A DNA stretch of 64,000 nucleotides from Drosophila persimilis (GCF_003286085.1 NW_020825345.1:806001-870000); one strand, 5' to 3'; shown: positions 12,959 through 26,179, counted from the first letter of the stretch. The notes: generated by a model not told the origin, from the letters alone. Made by a program: numbers and translations.

Positions 12959-14332
12959 CCGTGTTGATTTCCTGTGTTGCAGGACAGAAAACGGGAAAAA
13001 CAACGGCAGCCGCATGGCGGGAAATTGATTTTTAGATTAAAATTAAAACTAATCAGCGTTGAGTGCGGCACGATAGAGAGGGAGCGGGCAGGAGAGAGCG
13101 GGAGAGAGGATGAGTGAAAAGTGGGCAAAAGTGGGTGTGAGCTGGCCCGCTTTTTTCGGTGGAAAAACACATCAGGCCGAAAAACCGTAACGTAAAATGA
13201 AATGAAATGAAATTCATTTTCGTTTCGTTTTCGTTGCTGTTCAGCCAAACGGAAACACGGAGAATCCCTGACCATTCAGTGAAAAATCAAGGAGACCGAA
13301 GAGCGGCGGCGGGAATATGTATATCCTGTACACACACACACAGATACGGTGTATCCAACAGATATTCAACATATAAATACGTGTCCATGTATGTGAATGC
13401 AGTTTTGCAAAAATTACACATAAATGCGAGAGGGTAATGCGCATTTTATTTACAGTTGGAAAGGCATATTCAAAAAGCCTGATCAAATGGACATCGCTTG
13501 GAAGGACATCCATCCGTCCATCCATTCATCCATCCGTCCAGCAACAGCGACAGCGACAGCGACAGCGACAGAGGAGCTTCACTTAATTAGGCTAATGCCA
13601 ATGCGGCGTATGCGTAATGCGTCCGAAATGCAATTACAGCAGAGTCTTCACTGTACGAAGGGATGTGCATATGTAAATGTGGGCGTGGATTGGGCGGACA
13701 GTCGGCTAATCAAAAGCCGCATTTTTCTGTTCCCAGAGTCTGATTTTGGTATTCCTCTGAATGGAGGAATGGAGATCCTTTAAAGTTAATTATAGCTAGT
13801 GAGCTAGTGATGAGATGGGTATGCCCTCTGTCCCTCAAAGGGCAATGTTTAGGACCATCAAAAATAGCAAACAATTCGATTAATGTTGTAGAAATGGCAT
13901 GACGGCGAGGCGTTACATATCTCTTTGGAATATCCATCTGTAAAATCTAGATAAGAGCAGCTGCCTCTAATGGAACTAACCAGTTTAGGCCTGAACTTAA
14001 AGATTGATATTTTATCGAATAAAACAAAAACACCTTCGGAGAGCTCCACCTCTAGAGCTCTAAGAAAGCAGAGATAGTTCATATTTCGTTATGATCTATT
14101 CGATGATTATGGATCATCGTCACCGGGAATCCCAGGTCTTCCAGCACACGATCAAGTGTCTGGAGGAAAGGTCAAACAATCGATGCTTCGCAGCACAGAA
14201 ATTAGTTTGCTTAATTCTCCAAAATTCAATGAACTTTCCAATAAAAAACGGAAACATTCTGGAAGGATTTTCCTCCTTTTTTTCGGGAAAGTACGAGTAT
14301 GTAAGGGAAGGCTCTCTGGACTCTGGATTCTC

Positions 14333-14490
14333 TCGATTCTGGACTCTCGATTCAGGACTCTCGATTCTGGACTCTCGATAATGGACTCTCGATTGGGGAC
14401 TCTCGATTAGGGACTCTCGATTCTGGACTCTCGATTCTGGACTCTCGATTCTGGACTCTCGATTAGGGACTCTCGATTATGGACTCTCGT
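14333..14490 (+). repeat. 14-bp minisatellite
   Basis: About eleven units of GGACTCTCGATTCT with variants at the last four positions (TTCT, TTAG, TAAT, TTGG). Length is almost perfectly conserved. Confidence 0.92.
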
Positions 14491-15340
14491 TTCGGGGTCT
14501 GGTTTCTGGACTGCGACTGCTTCACTCTTCCTTCGTGCCTTAATTTGGCTTGGAATATAAACTGCTTTTAAATTAAATTTCTAATACTCTTCCAGTCTAT
14601 AAAGGGCCCGGTATGGGGCTACTATAATATGTAGAGGTGTGCTTTAAGGCCTCGCTGTACTGCCATATCCCAAAATTGCGGACTTTTACTACCAGAAAGA
14701 TACTTTTGATGGCACCCCAAATTTCATCAACTAATCATAATATTCTCCCTTGAACAACAGGAAAAAAAAAACAAAAAAAAAGAGCCACCATTGCAGCTCA
14801 TTTGATGTGCTTTTGGCTCCACTCTCCTCTCCTCTCCTCCCCCCTCCCCTCCTGCACTCTTACAGGTAATTAAAAATTGTTTGGCCTTTACATCGCCCTC
14901 CACCTCCACCTCCACCTCCGCCTCCTTCTTTTTTTTTGGCAACGATTTTTTATGGTAGTTTGGCTGATGTTGTTGTTGTTGTTGTTTTTATTTGGCAGAG
15001 ACACTGTTATGCTTTGACTTTCTAATTGCTGTCAATAAACGTGGAGTAGAGTGGAGGAGAGGAGAGCAGGGGAGAAAGCAGGGGAGGGAGCCCCAGAGAG
15101 AGGCTCACAAATTTATGTTGGTGATGAGATGACGTCGCGCCACTGCTTTTGAGCAAATATTTTGCATAGTTTTCCCTCAAGTGGGGAGTCTTTTTTTTTT
15201 TTTGGTTTTTTTGATTTTTGTTTGCACACACAACAAAAAATGAGTGGAAAATAGTGAAAATAGGGATATAGCTCAGGTCTATGTAGGGGTAGGGGGGCAG
15301 AAGGGGGACATATGGGGTCTATAAACATTCAAACATTTAC

Positions 15341-15425
15341 CTTTTTGCCATCCAGCTCGTGTGTGCCTTGGGTGAGTACCTTATCCACGCTATTTGGATC
15401 GCTGAATGTGACAAAGCCAAAGCCT
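15341..15425 (-). CDS. Rbp6: Rbp6, internal exon, RRM1 RNP1 motif
   Basis: This 85-nt exon has the acceptor CTTGTCGTTGCAG and the donor GTAAATGT. After one base completing a split Arg codon it reads GFGFVTFSD, the RNP1 strand with the aromatic residues that stack on RNA. It continues with [12 protein letters not shown] (helix 2) and HELDGKK (start of beta 4). Together with the preceding exon the RNP1 octamer RGFGFVTF is rebuilt across the splice junction. msi would instead be expected to show FQEPCTVEKVL here, so the paralogue call is Rbp6. The exon ends on a complete codon and is followed 3409 bp downstream by the 42-nt exon. Its length is not a multiple of three, so skipping it would shift the frame and destroy the protein. 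Read-through of the donor reaches a stop within four codons. Confidence 0.95.
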
Positions 15426-15479
15426 CTGCAACGACAAGAACCGTACCGGGAACAAAAAAAGAGACAAGAAAAAGATGGC

Positions 15480-15507
15480 TAGATAGATAGATAGACAGAT
15501 AGATGGA
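15480..15507 (+). repeat. (AGAT)n microsatellite
   Basis: About seven AGAT units with one AGAC, about 55 bp upstream (in gene sense) of the Rbp6 acceptor at 15426. Confidence 0.85.
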
Positions 15508-15830
15508 TATATGTATGGTATGTATGTGTATAAAGTGTGAGAGAGAGAGAGAGAGAGAAGGGCTTGGAGAGACGTTGGAGAGAAGTTCCTGCAAATATTT
15601 GCACAACCAAAAGCAGACGGAGATGGAGACGACGGTGCGAGGTCCTCGAGAGGCAAGTAACTGAAACTGAACCTGAATCAACGGAAACGAGAGAACCGAC
15701 CCAGGACGGACGGACGGACGGACGGGGGGGTACAAGGGGTTCGGCGGAGGGGGGGGGGACTGGGACCTGCTGCCATCGTCAGTTTAGCACGTGCGCCAAT
15801 TAGGCGCTCAAATTACATCAAAATATTGCC

Positions 15831-15864
15831 AGAGAGAGAGAGAGGGAGAGAGAGAGAGAGAGAG
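15831..15864 (+). repeat. (AG)n microsatellite
   Basis: AG run with one GG interruption. A shorter GA run lies at 15538-15559. Confidence 0.92.
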
Positions 15865-17800
15865 GGGTGGGGGGGAGGCACGGTACTCCCGGCTCCCCTT
15901 TTTTTTCGCCGAACAGTTCGAAGCCGCTAACGGCAGACGCTTACAAGCCATTACACTCGTCCCCCCACTCTGCCCCACACTCTCCCCGTCTCTCTCTCTC
16001 TCTCTGTCTTTCGTTCGTGTTGTGATAAACTTATTCTTGTTAAATATTTAATTAAAATGCTTATTATCTCGCACTGCATTTTAATGAGTCTCCCATGCCA
16101 CCAAAAACCGAAACTCGGAGGCTGAAACCAGAGCCAGAGCCAGAGCCAGAAGCGAGATTCAGAGAGTCGGAGGCACAATCCACAGCCAGAATGAGGCACA
16201 GAGGCAGAGGCAGCAGCAGCATCATCACCCAGACAGCAGCAAAAAGACAACAAACCAGTTCAGAGATTTTTGGCTATGGCTGTGGCTGCCGCACTGCCGC
16301 TCTGCCACCTCCCGCCACCTGCCACACACCCGTTTAAGCTCTCTGCCTCCGCCTCTGCCTCTGCCTCTCTGTCTGTCCCCGTCTGTGTGGCACGTTTATG
16401 TTTATTTGAGTTTTGCCACTTGGCAGCAACGCTTAACGAGGCATCTCCTCCTGGCCCTCTTCGTTCAGACGCACCACCGCACCACCGCACCACCGTGCAG
16501 GCTAAGCCCACAGACACATGCTCGTATTTGTCTTGCTCTTTTAAGCCCAATCGTGCCACCACCCCTGATCCCCAGTCCGGCAGGTCCCCCTCCGCCTCCC
16601 CCTCTCTGTCTCTCAATCGGTATCCAAGAGGAGGGCAAAAGAAGAGCAACCGCAAGCACAGACAGTAATTAACGACGATTCTATTGCAATTGTGGCAATT
16701 GTTACGGTACTGATTCCATGATTCCATGACTCCATGACTCCATGACTCCCTGGTTATCCATGCCCCTTCCTGTCCAGCAAGGTCACTGTGTGGCACTACC
16801 CCTAATGGTCCAGCGACCATCCCTGGGGGTCCAAATGGTCAACTGGTACTGGAATTACTGCGATACACCCCGTTTATGGCCCTCATTTTATGCATTAAAG
16901 GGAAGGATATATTAATAGGAGAAATTATGGTCAAAGTTCCTGGAAGAGGCAGGAGCCTTAGAAGGAGCCACTAACGCAAAAACTTGAGAGAAAGTGCTGC
17001 AGATGGGCTGGGCTATCGGAAGGGTTATTTAGAGACACATCTGTGGCTGTTCAGATACATGGAAACCCATTGAATGTTTCCGTCTTTGAATAGGGTTCTT
17101 CCTGGACACTCCAACGATTCATTCACGTTCCTTTTACCCTCATATCTTATCTGTTAGCTCTATCTATGTTTGAACCATCAAAGAATATCCTGCAATCATT
17201 GATCTTTCATTAACACCCAATATATACTATTGTATCACAGGAGATACCATCCAAACCCAACCCAGAAGTCTTTGGAAGCGTTTAGGGATCAGTGATAAGG
17301 GATCAATGAGGGATAGTGGTGATGAATCGATAGCTGGTTGGAATACGTATTAAAGCGAGAAGAAAACAAAATAATCGGGAGTCAGGAGTTCGCTTTTACT
17401 TGGCTTTTCGAAGCCCATACATATCGATAGGCTCTGAGCCGATAACGAGGAGTGTATAAGGATTGGATCTAAGGAAAGATCTAAGGATCTATAAGTCTTT
17501 CAGACGCGTTCTCCAGCACTCACAGAACATGATTGATCGTGATAGACTCCTGGTAGACGAAGCGTGATCCATCGTCCACTATCTAGTGATGAAATCCGTA
17601 AATTCTCTTTCAGGCACACTTTTCTATCTAAACACGTACACATGTACTTTCCATCATCTGCCCTGCCCCTTGTAGAACGGCATTCAATATCCATTAGCTT
17701 TGGAATGTTGGAATCTATCTGAATATTTTGGATCTAAGTGCAAGTTTCTTTAGGACTTTTATAATACCCTATAAAATACCATTCTATACCACCTATCTCC

Positions 17801-18060
17801 ATATTCTATATCTATCTATCTATGCGTCTATGTATCTAGCTATCTTTCAATCTATGTAACTAACTATCTATCTATCCATCCATCCTATCCAACTATCTAT
17901 CTATCTATAACTATCTATCTCTATCTATCCATCTATCCATCCATCTATCTATCTATCTTTATCTATCTATATCTACCTATCCATCTATCTATCTATATCT
18001 ATCTCTCTAGAACTATCTACCTATCTATATCTATCTATCCATCTATCTACCCCTCTATAT
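17801..18060 (+). repeat. (TCTA)n tetranucleotide block, interrupted
   Basis: About 260 bp of CTATCTATCTAT with ATCC, GTCT and AACT interruptions. Confidence 0.92.
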
Positions 18061-18702
18061 CGTCTCCATATCTGTATCTTTATTGATTTATGCCATTATT
18101 ATCCTTCCATTCCGTACGGACATATGCCACTTAATCAGTCTATTGGTTATTCCACACTTAATTATTATCTAAGCTCCACTTCTAATCTCCCTCTCTTCTC
18201 CCCCACTCTTCTCTCTCTCCCTCCCTCTGTTTCTTCGGTAAGATTCCTTGCATTTATTGGCAATACAAAGAAAATCCGAAACAAGAACAATTTCCTTGTT
18301 TGTGAAATTTATAAAAAAGATTTTCATATGCAAAAGGGACAAGTGGAAAACAGGAAACGGGGAAACGGGGAAACGAGGAGACGAGGAGACGAGGAAAAGC
18401 CTTTTTCCCAATGATTTGGCTTTCCATTTTGCCGTTCGAGTAACGAGTAACGAGAATCGAGAGTCATTATTATTATTATTGTACGAGTAGTTCTCCGATG
18501 GATTTTGGGGGGGTTCTTACTGGGTGGGGAGTGGGGTGGGGAGGGATTCCTGTACAGCTGCTACTGCTGGTGGTGCTGTTGCTGGTAACATGCCACAGCA
18601 CGGGGCACTGTCTGGTACTCTGCTACTCTGATATTCTCGCATTAAATAAACATTTTATCGTGATATTTATAGAACATCGAATCGAACAACAATTTGTGTC
18701 TG

Positions 18703-18759
18703 TCTGTGTGTGTGTCTACTGTGTGTGTGTGTGTCTGTGTGTGTGTGTGTGTGTGTGTT
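18703..18759 (+). repeat. (GT)n microsatellite, interrupted
   Basis: GT run with TACT and TC interruptions, about 57 bp. Confidence 0.92.
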
Positions 18760-19821
18760 CAATGTTGCAATTTGCGCAGCAAAAAGAGGCCTCCTATCCT
18801 TTCGTGCACCTATTAATATTGATTTAAATGGGGGTCGAGGGGGGTACGAGGGGAGGTTGCACTTTATGGGCTAGGGTGGACTGTAAGGGTCGTAGGCGTA
18901 ACTTCAATCCAATGTTCAAGTGGGTCACACAAAATTGCAAAACGTTGCAAGGCGGCAGGCGGCAGGCGGCAACAGAGGTTGAGGGAAAGTGCCACAAAGT
19001 TGAGGACAGAGATTGTTGCAATTGCTCTAGAGATACGGGATTGCACTGACAGGGGGAGAGAACGTGAGAGAGACAGAGTGAGAGAGAGAGAGAGAAAGAC
19101 TCTCAAAGTGAAAAGCCACAAATTTAAAAGGCAAAACTCAAAAATAATGTGTCTCCTGTGTGCAATTTACTCACAAATTCAGATTCAATTTATGCAACTC
19201 GAGGCAGACAAGACCCCCCATGCCCCCCCCGGCCACCCCTCATGCTGCCACATGCCCCAAAAACGAAGGACGGAGGCACCAACGAGGGCGACGGGGCAGG
19301 GGGAGGGGGAGGGGGGCAGAGAGAGAGCAAGGCTCTCTGGATAACAACAGAAATGTGTGTGAGACCGGAGAGAGAAATGCAGAGACATTCAGGCTTGCCC
19401 CGCGCCTCCCCTCACCACTCTCGGGGAAGTGGTGTGTGTGTGGGGCTTGGGGCAAGGGGGCCAGGGGAGGGGGGGTGTGTGTACATGCAACTTGGGTTGC
19501 TTGTTGAATTTTATAAAGCCGTTTCAGAATGCTAATGAGCGCCACGCACACAAGCCAAGGATGATGCTTGCTGCTTGCCTCAACCTGTGGCAACAACAAC
19601 AGCAACAAAACGGAAAAAAAACCAAAAAAACGGGAAGAGGGGGAAAAGGGAAAAAGGAAAAAAGGGTGAGTCTGCGACAGGTGAGCCACAGCCAGAGGCA
19701 TGCTGTCGGCCAGGTGGGAGAGGGGGAGGGGTGGCAGGGGGAGGGTGGCGGCGTGGCAATCATGTAACACATACAAAACACCGCAGACACGTACCAAAAC
19801 ATCGGAGGGGGCGCACACACG

Positions 19822-19849
19822 AAAGAGAGAGAGAGAGAGAGAGAGAGAG
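19822..19849 (+). repeat. (AG)n microsatellite
   Basis: Perfect AG run of about fourteen units. Confidence 0.93.
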
Positions 19850-20335
19850 CGGGCAGGGGGGGTGCCTGGGGCGGGGGAGGGGGAGAGGGAGGTTGGTAGG
19901 TGCTTATAAAAGCAAAATAAAAGTGTTATTTGAATTGAGGCAACAGCAGAGCTTGCAGCTTGAGCGTTGGGAAACTTTAGCCCCTCTCCATCCCCCTCCC
20001 CCTCCCCCTTCCGGCGCTACCCAAAACCTAGAGATCCAGGACTCCAGAAGGACTGAAGCCGGAGCTTACGCACAATTTAGCAAAACACAACTCTTGTGCA
20101 TGTATTTAGCCCTTCCGCAGATACACAGATACACTCACGCCCGACAGCAGATCCTGCAGATAGTTCCAACCCCCTCTCCGCCCCCCACTAGTGGGGCAGG
20201 GCATCCTGCAGTTAAGTTGGCGGTTGGCTTCGTTGCGTCTTGCGTCTTGGATTACCGTAAATAATCTCCCTAAATGAGTTACCAAAAAACGGTCAAAGTT
20301 CAACCATCAAGGTGTTGCCTCGCCACCCTCCAGCA

Positions 20336-20361
20336 GGGGGGGGGGGGGGGGGGGGGGGGGG
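20336..20361 (+). repeat. Poly-G tract of 26
   Basis: 26 uninterrupted G, followed directly by GATGC and a (GT)8 run. Confidence 0.9.
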
Positions 20362-20365
20362 ATGC

Positions 20366-20440
20366 GTGTGTGTGTGTGTGTCTGCTTTTGTAATCGCCAC
20401 ATTTGCCTTTGGGGCGCCACACACACACACACACACACAC
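20366..20440 (+). repeat. Inverted (GT)n / (CA)n pair
   Basis: (GT)8 at 20366-20381 and (CA)11 at 20418-20440 are complementary and separated by about 36 bp, so they can form a hairpin. Confidence 0.85.
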
Positions 20441-21387
20441 GGAGATAACAAACACATGTCCAGGCGGCATAGATCTGGCTAGGGGAAGGCTCCTCCTCGG
20501 AGGGCTCCTCCGAAGGTGGATGCTGATGATATTCCAACCGCAAGGCAATAACCAAAGTCTGTAACTAAAGAGCAGGGCAGGGGCAGGGGCAGGGGCTACG
20601 GGGGGGATGGGGCGTGTACTCAGGATTACATGGGGGGAAAATGGTGATTGGTTTTGTGGTTTTTCCATTCCATTTGATATGCACATCTGAAGGAGTGTCT
20701 CCCCAACTGCAGGTAACCCCAGATGAACTCAGCCTCCCTTCCCCTCTGGCCCCCCCCTTCCCCTGTGGCCACTCCCCACTCCGTTTTAATTGCCACAACC
20801 TCTTGGGCCTCTGTCGACCTCTCCAGCATCTCTTTCATTTCGAATGACAAACTACTGAGAGAATTGCTCTTGAAGATTCAACGGAAGTAAGAAAACAATT
20901 GTCTCCGTTTCTCTCCCCCCCCCCCCACCACCACCCTTTGCTGTTGCACCCTTTGCTCGTGCCACTGTTGCAAGTTGCAGTCAAGGCTGAAAATGGGAAG
21001 TGGAACATTATATTGTCTATTCGTTGGCTCTAAAAAGCAACAGAAAAGCCGCAAGCCATGCCCTCAACCTTACAACAAGAGACATGGGCGCAGGGGCACG
21101 AGGGGCACGGAGGGGGCATGTGGCATGGGGCAAGCAGCACGACAGGAACGAATGAAAGTAGCTGACGGCTAACAAAACTTTCAATCCCTCCATCGAAATG
21201 GATGACAGGGGGGTTTACGCGAGGGGGGGAGGGGGGTGACGTGGGGCAACGGCAAACGCATATTCAAATGACTTTTTCGTGTAAAAATTTGCAGAACAAA
21301 ACAAAACAAAAGGCAAGCCCCGCACCCGCAGACGAGGGAACAATTGCAGAAGGGAATGCAACTGAAGACGGCTATTGGGGGGGCGAA

Positions 21388-21410
21388 GGGGGGGGGGGGG
21401 GGGGGGGGGG
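21388..21410 (+). repeat. Poly-G tract of 23
   Basis: 23 uninterrupted G after GGGGGGGCGAA. Confidence 0.9.
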
Positions 21411-22713
21411 CTGTGCCCCAGATTGGTGGCAGGAGAACAAGAGGTGCCAGAGCGACTCAAGAGGCTCTGAAGCGCTGAAGCTTTGAAGCTGAGAGTTGGA
21501 GCAGGGGAGCAGGGGAGACTCCGCCAGAGACCAAAAGCGAAGACGGAGATGGAGACGGCGGCGGAGGCGGAGGCACTTCTCTAAGCCTTGGCTACAGGGG
21601 AGATGGGGAGAGGGGGAGGTGGAGGGGGAGTCAACGTCAAAATCCCGAAGCGCACTAACAAGCACTTGCACGCCGTCGCCGTGCAGACCCTTCCCCCTTC
21701 CCCCGAAGGAGAGACCAGACGAGGGCCAGAGGACCTGAGGACCTGAGACCAGAGACCGATGGCCCGCCCGGTCGCCGAGGCCTTTGTGCGGTCGTTTTTG
21801 TGCCCGAAAATGTTTTGTTATGCGAATACCCAGCCATTGGCGGAGGTCCTGCGGGGGGGTATATGCCACAGCTAGAGGGATCACAGCAACTTTCTTCGTC
21901 TTCTGGCCACCACTGAGGGAGAGATCTCTCCTCTAAGGGGCTCTCGACTTCTTCTGGCTGAAAGTTCTCAGTGGAAGGAACGTTTATCCAGAGGATACTT
22001 CATCGGGAGGCCTCTAGGATCCTCTCTCTTTCCAATCTGAAGGATAATTCCTGGGTGTCACCGCCTGGGGTGTCGCTTATTCGATCCCAAAGATGGTCGA
22101 AGATTCTTTCTTAGCCTTCCCCATCCCCCCCTCTGATCTCCGCCCCTCTCTGTCCCCCCCTTTGGCCAGACTGCGCGCTGTCGTGTGAAGTGGGGCCGCG
22201 TGCATGAAACTTTCACAAGTGGCTTCCTGCCTTGGCTCTCTCGCACTCCAACCCACCCCCCCTCCCCCCACCCCTCTCTCCGTCTCTCGCACTTTATAAG
22301 CCTACAACAGAGGGGGGCGGCAGTCGAGACCGAGACACCTCCTATGCGCCATGCCCCATGCCCCATGCCCCATGTTCCCACACGCCTACACACACTTTTT
22401 GCACGTTTTTATGTGCCGCCTTTTGTCTTTGTTGCGTTGTCGTTGTTGTCGTCCTGTCGTGTCCGTGTCCGTGTCGTTTTCCTGGGCACAAAAATGCATC
22501 CTTGAACACGCACACTTAACTGTGTGGAGGCCTGCGTGAGTGGCACAGCCCCCCCTGCCACTCCTCTCTCTCCCTGCTGCCTCTCTTTTTGGGGCAGCTC
22601 TTGTTGGAGGCTACTCAAGGCACTGGCATGGACACATTTAAGATGCGACGAGACGAGACGAGCCGAGACTATGTTGCCACACCATCAACGAGAGTCCACC
22701 TCGAGAGTTTCGC

Positions 22714-22718
<5 letters not shown>

Positions 22719-22751
<33 letters not shown>
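22719..22751 (+). repeat. (GT)n microsatellite
   Basis: Perfect GT run of about sixteen units. Confidence 0.93.
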
Positions 22752-22755
<4 letters not shown>

Positions 22756-23684
22756 CCCTTGCGTTGATGTGGCAGCCACCCCTGCCCCCTTGCCCCCTGC
22801 CACTCCCTATCTGTGCGCTATCTATGCGGGCTCGTGGGTAATTTTATTAATCCCAAAAAAGAGAAGAAAAGAAAAGAAAAGCCTTAAGAAAAAGGGGTTT
22901 TCCTTTTTGGGGCGGCGGTGGTGAGGGGGTCAGGGGGGGGGCTAAATATTTAAATGTCCTGGCGGCCATTATGTGGGAATTTATCGATTTAGTGACAGTT
23001 TAAGGACACACATTATGGCCGGCCATTTGTTATGTTTTTATGGGCATTCGGTGGCCTGATGCCCCGTCTTGCCTCCTGCCTCCTGCCTGCTGCCTCCTGC
23101 CTGCTGCTAATGTCAATTTTTGAGTGTTGTTGCCACATTAAATTTGTGTGCCAGCTGCCGCACACTCCCCGACCCCCCCCCCCCCCCCCCCCTCTACCCC
23201 TCTGTCGCTGTCCGACTCCCAGTAGAACGTCATTTAGTTGAGGCTTTCGGCTGCAGAAAGGTGACTTTATTTTATAATTCATTTTATTATTATTATGAAA
23301 AGTGCGGGGGCGGTGCAGGGGCAGGGGCGGGGGGCAGTGCGGCTTGTTGGGGCAAGCAATTACAAAGGGGAGAGATCCAGGCAGAGTGAGTGATTAGGGG
23401 CGGCGGCAGGGAGTCTGTGGGGATCATAAAAATATGTATATTCTTTCATTCTTTTGGGGGGGCCTTTTTATTTTCATCAAAAAAAGAAAAAACATAAAAT
23501 GCGCATAAAAATGCGTCGCGAGTGGAAGGGGAGGGGGGCAAGGGCGGGGGAAAGCGCATGAAATAATCAACAGTAACAATGGCAGAGAGAGAGAGAGGGG
23601 GAGAGGGGGTAAAGGGGGGGCTGGTAAATTAACGGGCGGGGGTTTTGGTGGAGTGCTTCTCCACACACGAGTTGACAACATCCG

Positions 23685-23712
23685 AGTGTGTGTGTGTGTG
23701 TGTGTGTGTGTG
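23685..23712 (+). repeat. (GT)14 microsatellite
   Basis: Perfect GT run. A complementary (CA)n lies at 23910-23939. Confidence 0.93.
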
Positions 23713-23909
23713 ACATCTCAACCAGCAATGGACCATGCCACTGCCTGCCACTGCCTGCCTCTGCTGCCTGCCTCTGCGATGGCCCTAATGGTCTTTTGCC
23801 TCCTGTAACTGACTGATGTTGATGCCACACACAAATACACAGAATGAGAGGGCGAGAGGGCGAGAGAGTGGGAAAGAGCAACGCCATAATTAATGATGAA
23901 AAATTGCTA

Positions 23910-23910
23910 C

Positions 23911-23939
<29 letters not shown>
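23910..23939 (+). repeat. (CA)15 microsatellite
   Basis: Perfect CA run, inverted relative to the GT run about 200 bp before it. Confidence 0.93.
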
Positions 23940-23942
<3 letters not shown>

Positions 23943-26179
23943 TACGGACACATGGACACAGAACATATGCAGCAGCCACGAGCCAAAACGAGGGGGGTTG
24001 GGGGAGGGGGAGAGGGCAGAGCAGTGGAAGTGTGAGAAAGCTGGAAAAACAATAATGAAAGGCTGCTCTTCAAACGAGGTTCCGAATCTTAGGATACTCT
24101 CAGAATAAACAATGCGAAAAGTACTTCAAAATCGATCCAACGTCCAAAAAAAAACATTAAAAACTGATTTCCTTAAATATTCAAGTATATTTAGGATTTT
24201 TCCTTTCACTCAATTGAAATATTTGGCATTTTTCTTGTATTTCTAAAGACACAGCATTTCCTTTGCCATTATGCCCTTTAGAAAGAGGCTTCTTGATGAA
24301 AGTTTCTCCCCCCAAGGCTCCCCCAGATATGGAACTATCTGAGGGGAAGTACCAGAAATTTTTTACATTTTTTATTGGCTTGGAATTTGGTAACGAAACG
24401 CCCGTAACATGCGTCAGATGCCTTGGAGGCATGAGCGGAAAAGATTTCGGCATTCAATAACTGGGAAAATTAACCCTCAATATTTCAGATATTACCAAAA
24501 AAAAGTGCTGTACAGCTAGGCTCACTCAATGAGCAGAGTTTTGAACCCAAAGGGCACTTCCGTGGTTTTTTTTGGTACCGTAACATCCGCTTATATTCTG
24601 GCTCATTAAGGTCTACCGAATTACTTTTCAAATGGAACAAATTTTGGTTACAAAATTTTAGATATTCATTATTTTTTTGGCAACATTTTGTTCGGATTGG
24701 GATTATATTTCTGGAAGATTTCAATGGCCTATCGTTTTGAAATATTATAGTCTTTCGCACGGATTTTCCCCTTGACACCTCTATGATGCTCTGATGCTGT
24801 TTCTCTCTCCCCGAATTCCCATGAAGAAACACCAAATTCTTCCTCAGAACCACTCGATTTTCGAACCATCTTTTCACTGTGGAAACTATGTGCTTCGATT
24901 CCTTCGATCTCAGAGACTGAAAAATACCAGTCCGACTATTGCCACATGGATACGCGGTATATTCTGCCCCTCGTAGAGTGTGTGGGGCCTCCTTCCAGGG
25001 CAAGCAACCCACAGTACCCTCCCCAGTCGAAAGGGTACACGGTGTGGGGGCCTCTGTGGGCCTGGGAAATTAACATGAAAAGGGCAAAGCGCAGCTGCCA
25101 CTCGCGCGTCCCTCCAAAATATGCGAGGAGATCCTGACATGGCGGGGCGATGCGAGGCCTGGTCAAGATGGGGCGACTGGAGGCTGGAGGTCTGCCAGAA
25201 GGTCGGCACACAGAGAGAGTGGTAGAGGGGGGGAGGGAAAAACAAAGCAAAGAAAACAAACAACACACAACAAAAAAAAAAGAGAGCACTTGGGGCATTA
25301 AGTGGCGCACTAAAGCGTCGAAATGTTTGAGGGTTTGAGTGGCCAAGTGATTAAATTGAGTTAATTATGTCCTTGGGGAGGGGCGGGGGCGAGGGAGAGT
25401 GCTGCAGGACAAATAACAGTTTCAAGTTGTATATAAATTATTGCAAGGATATAAAATGACACACACGAGCAGGCAGGAAGGCAGGCAGGAGGGCAGGAGG
25501 GCAGGACATGTGTTACGCCAGAGTGACACAAAAAAAACGATAGAAAGAAGAAAAGGATATCAGGGGATTATCAAAGGAAACCTGCGGAACCCCCGAAAAT
25601 AATCCCAAACGCAAAAAACAAAGAGCCAGCCTCTAAATCTCCATTAGAGATACATTTTTTGCGCTGAATGGACACGAATATTTCATGTTGCATGCAAATG
25701 AGTTGCCGCCGATAATGTTGGCCGATAATTTCCACGAATTTTCATTGGCAAGGAAAATGGCACAGCCATGTAATCGAAGTTCTATCAAAAGCAGCACTTG
25801 AATGGTCCCCCCGTCTCTGCCTCCCCGGTCTCCCCCCTGCATCACTCGTTTATCCCTTTAGAATTCCTTTGAAATAGAGGAAGTGCCGCCCCCCCCCCCC
25901 GTGCCATCCCCTGCCTGGCATTGGGTATTGTATCGGGGCTCTTATCTGTAAGGCCGTTAAATTTATTATGCAATGCGATTCCTCATTCGATACTCATTTC
26001 AGGTACAACACTCTCCCTCTCTCTCTCTCTCACTCTCTTTCTCTCTCTCACTCAATCTCTTTTTTGCCCTCCTTTTATGACTGTCCAGCAAATAAATAAA
26101 AGAAAATGAAAATTTAACACTGGTTTAAAACAAGCAAAAAAAAAAAGGTCCTATCTCGACGATAAAAATACCTGAAAAT

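Larger units (their letters stand above)
11932..15340 (-). other. Rbp6: Rbp6 intron between RNP1 exon and 42-nt exon (3409 bp)
   Basis: The intron is bounded by the GTAAATGT donor at 15340 and the CTTCCGCAG acceptor at 11932. It contains a (TC)n(TG)n tract at 12920-12958, GTGGCAGT-type opa-like hexamers near 12200-12300 and a 14-bp minisatellite at 14333-14490. The remainder, including 13740-14320 and 14510-14750, is AT-rich single-copy sequence with nothing recognised. Confidence 0.88.

Noticed and set aside
24181-24453. Minus-strand 90-codon frame next to the 24485-25069 frame, as a second exon
   Set aside because: It is in a different frame, has no clear splice sites joining the two, and its start is not a well-placed ATG.
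25185-25215. FWQTSS reading on the minus strand, similar to the WQTSP part of Musashi RRM1
   Set aside because: The surrounding residues do not match, and it lies downstream of the exon it would have to precede.
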